Positions 1-13,800 of a stretch of DNA of 64,000 nt are shown here, piece after piece. The stretch is from contig OX344752.2 of NCBI GenBank assembly GCA_947034885.2, positions 1,054,001-1,118,000 on the forward strand, in the 5' to 3' direction. Numbering within the stretch: the first letter of the stretch is position 1; every line of letters begins with the position of its first letter. Position numbers and translations under genes: made by a program. Origin of the DNA: Thuidium tamariscinum (Eukaryota; Streptophyta; Bryopsida; Hypnales; Thuidiaceae). The notes below the pieces were generated by a model, which was not told the origin of the DNA, did no database searches, and worked only from the letters and a program-made list of their open reading frames with translations.

Positions 1-202
1 TGCCAGTTCACAAGGGGTCGTGAAAGTCAAGCAAGAACAAGAAAACAGGGATCGCCTCTCAACCCTCACCAATGCGGAGCAAGGACTGTGCAGCTTGTGA
101 ACGACGACTATGCGGCGAGTTGCAGTGAGCTTGGGTCTGCTACAGTAGTTGACTCCAATCCCTAGCCATGCCAGCCCGGCGCATACACTTCCTACAAAAA
201 CT

Positions 203-1290
203 GACAGGCTACCAGCAGCTAGCTAGACATTGCTCCAATGTTCCGGCATTTCGGTCACTCAAGTCAAGCATCGATACGGCACCTGCAATGAATTGAAGGT
301 TCCGGCCTCACTTGAATTGTTTACATTGTAATGGTTGACAAAACCGTAAGTTCGGGAGATGAGATCACCGATTGGGACTTGTATAACTTATTATTGGATT
401 TTTTTCCTCCGAATTAGACGTTGCAGGCAACTGATGTGACAGGCAACCAGCAGCTAGACATTGTTCCGGCATTTCGGTCACTCAAGTCAAGCATCGATAA
501 GTTACGCCTGCAATGAAATGAAGCTTCCTCATGAACACTTGAATTTGTTTTCGTTATAATAATTGACAAATGCATAAGTTCAGCAGATGAGACCACCGAT
601 TGGGACTTGAGTAAGTTATCTTAATCGGGTTTTTTCCCTCTGAATTTGGAATTGCACGCAGCTGACAGGCAACCTGCAGCGAGACATTGTTCCGGCATTT
701 CGGTCACTCAAGTCAAGCATCGATAAGCTTTCGCCTGCAATGAAATGAAGCTTTTCCATTATAATAATTGACGTCAACCTAAGTTCAGCAGATGAGACCA
801 CCGATTGGGACTTGAAGAACTGGCTTGTTGGGATTTTCTTTTCCTCCGAATTTGGCAGAGCAGGCAACAGACAGGCTACCAGCTAGACAATATTGTTCCG
901 GTAATCCGGCCACTCAAGTCAAGCATCGATAAGCTTACGCCTGTAATGAAATGAAGCTTCCTCAATTGAATTTGTTTCCATTATAATAATTGACGTCAAC
1001 GTAGATTCAGCTGATGTGACCACCGATTGGGACTTGAATAATTTGTTGGGTTTTCTTTTTTCCTCCGAATTTGGCAGAGCAGGCAACAGACAGGCTACCA
1101 GCTAGACAATATTGTTCCGGGAATTCGGCCACTCAAGTCAAGCATCGATACACCTGTACGTGCTGAAGGTTCCTTGAATTTCTTTTCATTATAATAGTTG
1201 ACATCGACGTAAGTTCAGCGGATGAGACCACCGAATAAGACTTGAATATCGGTGGGTTTTTTTCTTCGAATTTGGCATTGCATGCGCAGA
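203..1290. repeat. Tandem array, five copies of a ~207-235 bp unit
   Basis: Units begin near 203, 438, 663, 870 and 1089, each opening with GACAGGC(A/T)ACC. Each carries the same ordered blocks: TTCCGGCATTTCGGTCACTC, CAAGTCAAGCATCGATA, a TTATAATAATTGACG-like block, GATGAGACCACCGATTGGGA and a T-rich tail ending CCTCCGAATTTGGC. Copies four and five are the most alike, which suggests recent local duplication. No open frame spans the unit, so I read it as a minisatellite-scale array and not a gene. A regulatory role for a gene left of the window is possible but not shown. Confidence 0.85.
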
Positions 1291-2920
1291 TCTTCACGTG
1301 GAAACACTCTGGATGGAAGCGGACTGGTGGCAGTGTACCTGTAATTGACCTTCAACTTGCCGGTGTCGTCCAAGGACACACTCTCTGTCGATGTCCCTAC
1401 ACTGAATAGGTTTCTTTAAGGAACCCATACTAATTTAACCTACATTTCACACTATATAAATATCTCCCTTTGGCTACGTCAATAGTTGTTGAAAGTGTAC
1501 GGGAAGTCTGTACATTATGTTTCAAATGTCTATAGTTTTCTAGAATAAGTACCTTTAATGTTTTTGGCCCACTTGAGACTTGTACTCTATTTGTACTTAT
1601 AAAAATTGATGTAAAATCTTTTATATAGTGTACACTATGTAGATGTGCATAAGTTTGCAGCTATGGGATTTATAAGGCACCCCTACAAATTCAATACGAA
1701 AATGGGGACATTGTCTTTGCAATGAAATTACATTTTGCTTATATAAAAATAATAAATAAATAAAAATAGGAACATTCTTTAACCAATTGAATCATAGAAA
1801 GTACATTTAGAAATTTTGACGATCTAGATTTTTTCTCATAAAGTAATGTGTGGGAAAATTTGAAGAGAATCTTTTTTGAAAAGCAAACCACAACAATAAG
1901 GATGGAATCTCATATTACAATAGTTGTTTCTTTTCATTAGTATAATATATAAGGTTACTCTAAATGGACAAATAATCTTGGTTATGTTCCATAATGAGGC
2001 TATTTTGTTTCTTTCCAATTGTCAACATCTTGGGACACATTCTAGGGATTATTCAAGGTTTGCATGACTTAAGAACTACGATTGACAAAGTTAGCTCACA
2101 TATTTTTACTACCATAGTAATTCATGCAATCATGATTGTATGCCTAATTTTGTATGCTTAGATTTGTATCGCATGACTTAATAAGATTTGCAAGACACCA
2201 ACTAGACAGTAGGAACAATTCAAAAGCACTAACTTGTCATTTTTCCAAAATAGCTAGATTTGTTCATTCATTCATTACAAATGCCCTATTAAAGAACATA
2301 TTCACATCAATAAAGATATACATATCTATTAGGCATACCTAAAATGATCCCTCTCTGCAATTGCCTCTGCACTAGAGGGATTGAAATGTTACACCAATGT
2401 GAATATAGACTCAATCGAGAATACTATAAATGACAAAAAAAAGTATAAATACTCCAATGCAACATTTTTCTTTGAAACTATAGATGAATAGTAAAGCCCT
2501 AGATACCTCTCCAGCAAAGTTCAATATTCGGAGGGAGCCCGGAACCCTGCTCCATCGTGTTCATGAAACAAATGGATTTCTAAATGCGCTTCCGCACACA
2601 CATTCCCCACTTCCGCAGCTCCCATCAGAAACGAACGCATGGGAGATTCTCAAGATTTGGCAGCCAAGATTAATGAATTAGGGTGTGCATCCAATTCCAT
2701 AAAGATGTCTAAATCCACATCCAAACCTCCAATAGACTAAATCCACATTTGCAGGGACGTAATTTCAAAGGTCAAAGTTCAACGTCCAAACGTTTCAGAG
2801 TCCGTCCGTCAGCCCCGGTTAATAAGTTAGCTCCAACTGGAGATGGGTCACCACCAGCTGGCTCCTCATGTGGCCACCATCAGCTGGAAAAGCTGGAGAT
2901 TCGCTAATTGCCGCAGCAGC
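1291..2920. other. Intergenic, no gene recognised
   Basis: AT-rich sequence with only short open frames of chance length. I see no splice-bounded coding stretch, RNA gene or transposon end here. Confidence 0.5.
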
Positions 2921-3322
2921 AGGTCAGTCATCAGTCTCCGGCCACAAACCAACTGAAATTAACAAATTTTCCTTCCAATCGAACAGTTGATTTGTACCCA
3001 ATTCAAAAGTAAACTGAAATCAAAAAATTATTATCACCGAGAGGACGTATTTAGGTCAGTCACCAGTCTCCGCAACCAAAATCACCAAATTTCCTCCCAA
3101 CTGGACAATTGATTTGTACCCAATTGGAAAGTAAACTGAAATCTTAGAATTATTCATTCATCACAAAGACAAAGAGGGCGTTTGTTTCTAGGTCAGTCAT
3201 CAGTCTCCACAACCAAAGTCACCCGAAATTTCCTCCCAATTGGGCAATAGATTTGTACCCAATTGAAAAGTGAACTGAAATCTTAAAATCATTCATTTAT
3301 CACGAAGAGGCGCTTCATCACA
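2921..3322. repeat. Tandem array, three copies of a ~132-137 bp unit
   Basis: Units begin at about 2921, 3053 and 3190 with AGGTCAGTCAYCAGTCTCC. They share the blocks TTGATTTGTACCCAATT and AAGT(A/G)AACTGAAATC in the same order. A three-and-a-half-copy run of the 11-mer CCCAATTGACA follows at 3442-3479. No coding potential is seen. Confidence 0.8.
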
Positions 3323-5109
3323 AACCAACCGAATTGCTGAGAGCGTGGCGCACTTGGGTCCGTCATTTCCAGGCACCCGGCCAGTTGTGCACCTTCCTCA
3401 ACTCCCTCACCGTCCGGCAGACCGCAGCTCCCGGATTAACGCCCAATTGACACCCAATTGACACCCAATTGACACCCAAAGCATTAGCTCCAGCTGCCAT
3501 TTCTGCATGACCTAATTGCTGTTGCACACGAGTCAGGTGACTGACGGAGAAACCCCAATCAGGCGGTTTAGAACATCGGTTTAACTTAGACTAGAAATAT
3601 GCTTTCCTGGCTTTTCCAGATCAGCGTTTCCGAATTTAAGTAAAAAGTTTAACGCCTGGTAATGAGAGGGAGGGAGGGAATATTGATTTCAGGTCCGGTT
3701 CCAGTGGAGGACTTCTGACCTGATGCTAAATGTGGAGGCTACCTGGGTTGGGAGGATTACTGTAGATTACTGGAATTCAGCCTCAAACTGAGGTCATAGA
3801 ATTCCAGGTTTAAGTTAGTAATAATCTTAACTTACTGTCTGGTTTTGCAAGCAAAATTGGTCCTGAATTTCGGAGTGCAGTCCGTATGCCGTGACTGAGT
3901 GCTCTGTTTTCTTTAGTCATTGACACCTTCTTTGCCTGATGCCCATTCCGTGAATAACTATGACGTGGCAACTTAGGGTTCACTCGTTTACAGTCAAATA
4001 TTCATTTCCTGCGAAGCGTTTGCCGCCTCGCCTCTCCTCCTCCTGAGGTCAATAACAAGCGTGAAGAAGCCTTCGCAAGCGAATTTTTTGATCTTGCGCT
4101 CCTGCAATTTCACTCTTTTGCCTGCAAATTTAACCTTCCATCTTGATTTGACTACGGTAGCCGACTTCATCGTCTTTGTCATGAGAGCTTAGGTATTACT
4201 GTCATGCACTCTCGAGGTAAACCTATTCCCTCCATACCAATTCTCCCAGCTGGATTGTCACAAATGGGCTGTCCCACCTTCTCCACCTACCGTCCTTCCA
4301 ATTGGCCCCTCTTTTGTCTCCTCGACTTTTCATTTTCAAGATAATGACGCTGAGTGAAGAAGGTGTGACTACCCCTATTGCTAGCTCTAATGTAATGGAC
4401 TTCGCAATTCACTTGGTTGATGTGCTTCAACTCATCCAATGAAATTTTCTTCTCATTTTCTCATTATTATATTAAAAAAAAGGTGTTTGTGGTTGGTAAT
4501 CAAGAGGGGATTCTAGATTCTCTTGAAATGCATTTTTTGGACACCAAATGAATGAATGAACTTATGAGCCTTATATTTCTCAATTTGCTCAATGTAGGCA
4601 TATCTAAATGTGACCCAACTCTGATGAATAAGAAACGTTTGTTGTAGGCAAGAATTTGTACTAGGGTTTATAGGATTGGTTTTAAATAGAGGTCACAATT
4701 ACATGATGTCATCTTAAAAAGCATTTGCTGAAGGAAAGTGGATGAATTATACTTCTTCATTGTAATGGGACGATTGTAAAAAGTTGCCCCTTATTTTTAA
4801 GTGATTAAAACATTCTTGAACTTCTATGCTTGATATCCTTTCTTAATGAATTAGGGCTCTTTCCATTGGAGAACATATTGGGATGCAAACTTGCCTATGT
4901 ATTTGTGGATGATTGTAAGACAAATACATTCTTACTATAGAAATGTTGAAGCTCATTGTAGACAGAACTCATTGTCATTCCATTCAAGAATGTAAAGCAA
5001 TTTCATATTTCATAATCCCTCTTATTTAATTAGTTTTTTTAATATTTAAAAAATGAATTCAAAACTTTTAAATTGATCATCTTTGGTAAATAAAAGATTT
5101 CTACGCAAG
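3323..5109. other. Intergenic, no gene recognised
   Basis: Contains the short 11-bp array at 3442-3479 and otherwise AT-rich unique-looking sequence. Short open frames (for example 3994-4182 on the minus strand) show no recognisable domain. Confidence 0.45.
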
Positions 5110-5836
5110 TTGTTGCAAAAAACACCTACCGTTTTGGGCTCAAAATGGCCTATTTCCACGAGTCTTGTGACTTTGGGAACTAATTTTTTTTCAAATAAAA
5201 TAAAATATGTATAATTTGAAAAGCAATGAAAATATTGTATCTCTTAAAATTCAAAGCTAAGGAAATTTAACTCTAAAAGTTATGCACAAAAAAAAAGTAC
5301 AATAGAAAATACAATGAAAACAAATACTTTGATGTTTGATTTTTTTAAATAGTCAAAAAATTCAAAAAATTCAAATAAAAATATTTAATTTTTTTAACTC
5401 AAAGATGTTCTTCCTCAACCATATTCATTTGGGAGAAAAATTAATTGTATTCACTACACTTGTGCAAAAGTAGTGCACTTTGACCACATGTGAAAGTTGG
5501 ACAATTTATTATTTTTAGAAAATTTCTTCGTGGACTCATGTAACTTTAGTAGAAATACTTGCAAGTCGATTTTGAGTTTAAAATTTGCATTTAGGGCTCA
5601 AAAATAGGTCTACAAACCCCCGAAATGGTCAACATAGACATCCAATTGAGGATTCTTTAAAAATAGTGAAATAGTTTCTAAAAATTTCTAAAAATTACAT
5701 AACATTTAGAACTATTATATGTACAATAATTTAAAGTTTATATAAGATGGAAAAACAATGCAAAAGTTATAAGTAAAAAAACATACATCCAAGGCCAAGA
5801 GGACAAAAAATAGGACAAGTGTTTTTTGCAATCATC
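5110..5836. mobile_element. Short non-autonomous inverted-repeat transposon (family of the 13.7-kb element)
   Basis: About 727 bp, flanked by a perfect 4-bp direct repeat CAAG (5106-5109 and 5837-5840). The right end read inward is GATGATTGCAAAAAACACTT; the left end has TTGTTGCAAAAAACACC and seems to have lost its first two bases. Inside the right end is a block resembling TTTTTTTACTTATAACTTTTG, which the other short copies at 25982 and 36415 also have at this place. No coding capacity. It would need a transposase supplied in trans. Confidence 0.75.
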
Positions 5837-5840
5837 CAAG

Positions 5841-8800
5841 CTTCTTTCAAGATTTATAAATTTGGACAATCTAAGGGATGCTTGAAGCACTATTTTATAG
5901 ACATCTTTATTTGAAATAGGGCATCCCAATCCTTACACAAGGGCAAGTGCATCAAAATGGATGAAAAGTCTTCTAGATCCTAAATCTTACCTTCTCAAAC
6001 AATGACAATTTGAATTTAGTAAGCTTTATCCTACTATATATACTACTTGTGATTGATTTAGAGAGAGGAATCCCAACCATTGTAGTTGGTGCATACAATG
6101 AATTTGTTCATTTTAGATTTGACCTACAAGTGTCTTCAAGAAAACAATATTTGTAACTGATTCATGAAGTATTTGATAGATACATTTGTTGTATAGTACA
6201 AGAGTGTGGATGCTTTGACTTGGAGGGATCTCAAATTCAAGCATATACTTGAAATAAAAATGTCAAAGTGAGCGGGTAGAACAAGAAAAATATAAATAAG
6301 ACATCAAGGTTGCAAATGCTCTTTGCTTCAAAGCATCAAATATCCCTATAGTTGCCATGCTATAATTTCACATTTATTTTTGAAGAGCCTTCAAAATTCT
6401 TATCTCACATCCTTAGTCATCACCAAGGCTTTTTTTTTCTGCCAATTTGACAAAATTCTACCCTCTATTAGTTCGTCCCTCCAAAATCTGGCCTTTGTAG
6501 TGAAGCTAGCACGAGGGGCGCTAGTCCAAAAAAAGAATGATGACTCATCACATATGCCTTATAAAAAATATACATCAAATGCACCGAAACTTTAATTTGA
6601 AAGGCCATTGTTTTAATGTGTTAGGATTGAGTCCTATGAACATTTTTAGAAAAGCCTCAAACATTTATCATCCATGTTTATTAATTAAGAGTCAAAATCC
6701 ATGTTTAAATAAAGATAAATGTAGATGTTTTCATTCCAAGTTAGAGAAAATTGACCACCTTATTGCCATGTATTTTTCCCTTGTTTAAAATACTATAACT
6801 TTTTCTTTGTTGACCATGATAAAATTTTCAAACTTTGAATTCATATATGCTATCATGCACCTCAAATTAACTAGAAGAGTTGAAGGAATACGAAATTCGT
6901 ACAATACAAAATAGAGGTAATTTTCTACAATTATCCTTGGTTGATATAATAAAGGGGTCTACAATGTAGATCCTACAATTTGAAATCTATATTTTTCCTA
7001 CATGATTCAAAACACGTGTAGTTTGAAATCTATACCTAGATGGTTTAGATTGTGTAGTTTGAAAATGGTGTATAGGAAAATAGCCATTTTAATGAAATTC
7101 ACCAATCTTCTATAATGTTATTCAATAACTTCAAGCTAGGAAAAAGGAAATTTAGGAGAAATTCATTAAAACTCCAACCAAAATATTGTGCATTTATTTA
7201 GTACTCCCTTTATTTTGAAATAAATGTAGGGTTTCCTAGAAATAGATAGATTAATATTTGAACTATTCCTAATTTCGAATGATTGTAGTAAAATTGTAGT
7301 TTCTACTAAATCCCATTAGATTTGAAGAATGGAAGTCAACAATGAAGTGGTACATGGTGAAAACAAGCAACAAAATTGATAAATTTTTGCCTCTAGGGAA
7401 TTGCTCTAGTAGTATTAATTTTGATAATTCTTTGAGCGATGTTGGTGCATTGATGTTCATTGATGCCTTTTATACTCAATTCCAATAATGTCTTGTGATT
7501 TATCTCCAACAAAATCTCTATAAGAGATTTTCTAGTAACAATTGTTGTTTAGTTTTGGGTTGAATTTTTTGCTTTTAGTTGGTTAGAGGTTGAGTTTTTA
7601 TTTCCTTTGCAAGGATTACATTGCTTAATGGTTGGAATGGAACATTTGTAAATTCTTTTGCTTTCAGTTGTTTAAACCATTAGATGTTTTTTGGGGCCTT
7701 TAGAAGACTATGGGTTCCTAAACTCTACGAATACATTGGGAACAATGAGAACTTTACAATGTAAACAATCTTACATGGCCAACAAATTGCCACATCATAT
7801 TATAGTATTTAATATTTTTTTATAAATTAATTATAAATTATTTAAAAAAAATTTAAATACTTTTCTAATTAGTTTTTGGTTCTCTTATACTTTCTAGAAA
7901 TTTTGAAAAAAAATTAGTGTTTTTGGAAATTCAAACTTTCATACCAACAGTGGGTGGTTGCTTGCTTAGGGAACAATTGTTGGGAATAGCCCCCAAAACA
8001 TTATCCTAAAACCCTGAAAAAACATCTAACATAGCTTCAAATGTTGTCCATCAAGTTGTAGAGGGCCAATGTTGAATTTAATCTAAGACAAGCATATTTG
8101 AAAACCCCACATTTATTTCAAGATAGAGGAAGTAAATTGGTGATACACAACATTCTATTTAAAATTAAAAGTATTCAATGGAAATACACTCTTCTCCAGC
8201 CCTTTTATTTTATTTTTTGAAAAAGTGCCAAGATGGCAATCACTTCAAATTTGGTGAAGCATTGTATTTCTACATTCATCTATCTTTTGGACTTATAAAT
8301 ACTTTTTTGTCATATTCATACACTTTTTCATCCAAATTTGGCAACTTCATCCATATTTTAAAGAGAACAATAAATTTTTTGATGAAAAAAGATTACTTTT
8401 ATTTGGCAAAAAAAAGCCATTTATTTTGAAATGGTGCAATCTAGCCCCATGGTTCCAAATAAAAGGGCTACTCTTCTCTTTCCTTCATTCTAGGGATTGT
8501 GGGAAAATATGTTCTAATGTAATAGATTTCTATTTTCATTAGAATTATAAATTTTAGTGAAAATAGTAGAGTTTCATTGTTTTTGTATTGGACAAATAAC
8601 TTAGAGTGGGTCTTGTGGACTTTAATACAACAAGGTTCAAGTAATAGTACAAATTTTCAAAATTGTGAAGATATATTCTAAAATGCAACTTTGAATAAAA
8701 ATTTAGTGATAATTCTCAAACAATAGTTGTAAAGTATAATGATATGGTAAGTGATCATTTGTAAGCAAAATAGGAAATAATTATTGTAGGCGAAATTGTA

Positions 8801-10559
8801 TTATTAGTATACATTTTAGAACTTTAATGTATTCTACTAGTGCAACATATTGCCCACAATGAAGTCACTTAACTTAAATTGCATGCATATGGGTAGATCA
8901 ACTAGTTTACAAACCAATATTTTTCAATAAATTTTGAAGCTAGAAATTGAAAATATCTTTTGCTAGCAATTATAGGTGAATATTTATAATTTCCACAACA
9001 AAAAATTTAATAGCTAAAAATATTCAATTCTAATCATATTGGTTTTGTATCTTGAACAAAAAGTTAACATTTTGACAAGTATCAATAGTTTTTTAAAATT
9101 GTAATGAGACAAATTCAAACTAGACTTCTTGAAAAATATATGGGAAAAGAAAATACAACAATATCACTTATGAATTTAAAGATTTTAATGTTTGATCATG
9201 AGAATATTAAAACTAAGAATTTTGTTTGAAATCTTTCAATCTTTGTTTTACATGTCAAATCTAAAACACTGGCTACCAAAAACATATGAGGTTAGACAAC
9301 ATAACATGATAACCTTGGTCAATTTATAGCTCTCCAATTTCTATTGGATAATCTGAAACAAATTTCTAATAAATGTGCTTTTTTCTTCAAGATTTGAGGC
9401 TCATTTCTAAAAACTCTCAATACTAGAAAATCAAGATATGCAATGAACACCCTTGTACAAAATCTAAAATAGAAAAATCATAATCATTGGTATTTGTAAT
9501 CAAATTTTGATGCTTGAATTACACTTCAAAAAGAAATTCTCAAAAATTCAAACTACTAAAAAAATAACTTGAAAAGTTTTTATATAACTTCAAAGTTTTG
9601 TCAACACCAAAATTTAATGCCTTGAACATTTAGCAGTTAAGAATCACACAAGTACTTTCTTTTGGGTAATATAGTAAAGATAAGTGAAATTGGCAAAATT
9701 CAAAATATTAGAATTAGTAATAATAAAAAGACTCTTGAGTTACAGTCACCTCAATAGGAAACTCAACTTCTTCTCATGTTCAATGATCCAACTAAAACCT
9801 TATTTTACTTCAGCAAATTCACATATTCTTTGATTGAAGCATTAGAAGAGATTTAATTGTATAGAAGATTGTGAATTCCCACACAATAAAGAAATTTTTA
9901 GAATTGCGCCACTGCTTAAATATGATGTGGTCTAGATCTTTTCCTCCAACATGTTTGTAGTGATCTAGTACTCATTTAAATTCAATTAGTATAAAACCTT
10001 CCAATTATTTGATATTGCATCTTATATTGCATCTTCTAGAGATCCTATTTATTTTTAATTATTTAATAACTATAAAAAAAAGAGAAAGGAATGCCTAGTT
10101 TGCCTCAAAACCATTAAAATTTTTGAAATAAATTTTGATTTGGTAAAAACAATTTTGTTCTTTTAGAAAAAATGTGATACTAAACAATTAATGTTGGTCA
10201 CACTAATATAACTACATTTAATTCCAACTACTTTCTAAAATTGAACAATCTAGATTCTTTCATAAAATGTACTTTCACTATTTATGAGAGTTTGTGATTC
10301 ATTATTCTAAATTCTATTTCAATACTCTCAAAATTTGTATTTTTTTTTGTGGTATCCAAAAAATTCATTCTTAAAGAATATAGAATGCCATTCTAACTAC
10401 CAACAAGACCCTGCCAAAAAAATTTAAATATAATAATACAAACCATGTATTGCTTATTTATGAGATTTTAAGGGTAAGCTTAGTTATCTTACTTGCACTA
10501 AGTAAGTTAAACTTGACTAAATGCAGGAAATCACTTGTGGTCTTGATTGTGACGGAAAC
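5841..10559. other. AT-rich intergenic DNA
   Basis: Very AT-rich with homopolymer runs. A stretch near 6940-7110 ending CCATTTTAATGAAATTCACC resembles one arm of the inverted-repeat insertion at 60917-61206 and may be a worn copy. No gene, tRNA or rRNA was recognised. Base composition changes near 10550, where the leader of the helicase gene begins. Confidence 0.5.
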
Positions 10560-10825
10560 CCTAAATTGGAGAAGAAGGAACGTCGCCTTCAATTTTGCCC
10601 TTGAAATCGACGAGTGCAGCTGAATTTTGGTCGTGCATTGCATTCCACGGACGTCGCAATTGTGTGAGCGGAATCAGCGGATTCAATTGCAAATTCTGCA
10701 TTTGCATGTCGACTCATCCTGTGTTTTGCATCTGAATTTTGACTCATTGTCACTCGATTTCAGGTCTTGGGTTTAGGGTTTTAGAGAATGCTCGTGAGGT
10801 GAGAGAAGAGCAAGGATTGGACAAG

Positions 10826-13800
10826 ATGCCTCCGAAGAAAGCGAAGGTGAAAAGCACTGGCAAGGCAGCTGAATCCAGCAAAGGCGCGAAAGCTGCAACT
10901 GCTGGGAACCAAGGCGCTAGTCGAGGAGCCGCAAGGGTGAACTTGTCGTCCGAGAATGAGGTTCGGTTGCGCAGATTGCTGTTGAATTCGGGAGGTGGTA
11001 ATCAGCCACAACTACCCGAGGAATCGCTCACCGAAAGGCAGAAGAAACAGGCTGTGAAGGTTCTTAAGAACATTTATGATCAGCTCGTTGCTGAAGGATT
11101 CACGAGTTCGCAATGTGAAACTGCGCTTTCGAAGCTTCCCTTGGTACTCAATCCTATCAATTGCCATTTCTAATTGTTGTGTGTGGAGCATTCTTCGTGA
11201 AGGATTCGATCCTGGTCAAATTGGTGAAATTCATAGGAAGAGTTGATTCATGTTTTTTTATTATGTTTGTGCTCCTCGTTTATTTTGAAGTTGGGGTTTG
11301 GAATAGAAACAAAGGAATTTCGACTGTAAACCAAAGATACGGACAAATCAACAGTGCTTGGAAGATTTGCTTGCCACTTTCTGTGTCAATTGCGATTGTT
11401 GTGTACGAAACATTCGCTGTTGGTGACATTGGTTTGAAAATATGGCGACTGTGTGCGTTATAATAATCGTGCTGGTGATGTCTTTTTGAAGAATTAGGAT
11501 TTAGAACAGAAGCATAGAAATTTCATTAATGAAAGATCAGGTTATTGGAAACCATAGAAGTGGACGAAGTAACGATCTTCGGAAAATCTGCTTGCCACTT
11601 TCTGTTGAGATGTCAAGCATGTAGGTGATTGGTGCCCTGCATTTTCTTGCATCGGAGTTTTCATGCAGCTCTCTCTATGTCTCCAAGGTTCCAAGGAGCT
11701 TCGATCATTCGATTTACTAAAATTTTGTTTCGTGTAACATTAGGGTGGTGCAACTTTAGAGGCTGCTCTTGACTGGCTGTGCTTAAACTTGCCCCCCAAT
11801 GAGCTGCCGTCTAAATTCAGCAGCGGTATTCAAGTCGCAAACCCGGAAGGTATTTGCCTCGGTTCACTTTCATGCGATCGTTAGCTGTTTCTAGGTATTC
11901 AACAGCTCATGATCGGGAGTTTTGGTTGTGCTGAATGGCGTCCTCTGTTCGAATTCTATACTGTTGCATCTCATGCCCATCTGCAGCGATGCCTGAAGTG
12001 GTCATGCCGTTGTTTCTAGGTGGACAAGCTCAAGTGCTGGCTGTTGCGCGACCCAACTGGACCTACGTTGAGAGGAAAGTTGAAAGTTCGAAGGATGTGC
12101 CTTTAATTGTGAAAGTCCAAAAACCTAAAAAATCTGAGAGTGAGGTGAAAGCAGAGCAAGCGGACTGGATCAAGCGGTACATGGCCCAACAAGCTGAGGT
12201 ATTCTTTCTCTGTCTTTCCAGATTTACAGTCATTTGTGAATTGTATTATTGATTGTCGGACTGCTCATCGGTGGCGAATATCTTTCTTCCTCTGATTTGA
12301 GATTGGCATTGCAGGACTCTGAGGAGGAAGAGTTGGAGGAGGATTCTGAGGATGATTCGAATTGGGAGGTACTCTGGATGCATAATTTGTCTTATAAATC
12401 TTGACCCTCTATGCATGTAATTTTATCGTTACAGTAGTCTTGAACTATTGTGGTTGTAGTGTGCCCACTTGTGATCGTATTGTAGAGATAAGATATAATG
12501 ATCCACCTTGGTCATTTCCATCCAAAACTGATGGTTTCTTGATCAGGTATGGGGACTCCCTGGTGAGCAAGATCGGCACAAGCTACAACAGGCTCAAAAT
12601 GTATGGAAATCGTTGTCAGAGCTTATTATGACATCTTCAACAGATTCCGTACCGATGCACTTAAGATTCTTGGATGCGTGTATCATTCCTCCAGAGAGAG
12701 GATGTTCTCTTGGTTTGCTCCATAATGGTTCTTTGACTCTCGCATCAAGATGCAATAGATACATTGTGTAACGATTGACGAAGTTCGATAGATGATTAAA
12801 CTTTTGTAGGACAGTGGCCTGCGTTGCAGGCTGCTGACCCAGAAGCAAGGACCAAAGCTACTGTGACAAGATACCAAGCTGCAAAGCAAGCAGCTTCGGA
12901 TGCAAAAGCGAGAGGAAGCAAAGAGAGTCAGGCAGCTGCAGGCCGCCTTATTCGTGAGCTTAAATCCGAGCTCACGTCCTTAGGTCTGTTCTCACTTTTG
13001 AAGAGAGTTTAGTAGCCGAAGTCGTTCTGGATATATCTTGATTGCGATACCGGTACTGTGGAGAAAAGCGTTGTACTAAGTTGGCATCTCGTCTATCTAC
13101 TACTGGCTATGCTGTCTAACATCCATTTCACCCTCACCTGTAGACCTTATTGGTTGATGTTGTGTCCTTTGTACAGTCAATGTTTCGATTCTAATTTAGA
13201 TTGATTTGAATTCTTTAGTTTAAGCTAGGCTGATGACATTTTTGTGTTCAGTATCTTGGTCTTTGATTTGGAATTTTTTTTTGAATATCTGCGCTGCGAG
13301 TGACAGACCTTGGTGTTATCTGCAGGTTTATCAGAAAAAGAGTACGATATCCCTGCGCACTCACAGGTGCGAAGCTATGCAGATGCTGCGGTGTCTCGCA
13401 ATCAGAATGTTCCTGCATCATGGGAAGTTCCTGAAGCAAGCCCATTTGGAATGTCTCATGAAGAAAATCAGATCGAAGAGCTGTCTCTCAAAGATGGCCC
13501 CGCGAAGAACTTTGTGGACAATGGTATGCTGCAGAAATTTTTCGCGAGTTGTCACTCGGATGATACTTCAAATCACATTGATGTTTGCTTCATATATAAC
13601 TTGTTTGCTTCTGTATGTATAGATGAACTTCAAGGAAGTGGTGCTGAGAGCCAAGCGGTTGAACGAACTCCTGAAAAGGCAAGCATCGCACTATCAGATG
13701 ACAAAGAGAGTGTCTCTGAGCCGGTCGACGAAGGTGTAGGGCTTTTCGGGATGTTTGATGAAGAGGGAGCGTCGGATCAGAGTTTGCCCCAAAGTGTGGT

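Noticed and set aside
1-200. Possible end of an upstream gene
   Set aside because: Higher GC than the neighbouring DNA, but no frame or splice site that I could tie to a protein.
203-1290. Tandem array considered as a CRISPR array
   Set aside because: Units are ~220 bp of mostly conserved sequence with no short repeat-unique spacer pattern, and this is eukaryotic DNA.
10781-11011. Minus-strand frame over the first helicase exon
   Set aside because: Antisense shadow of the lysine-rich N terminus.
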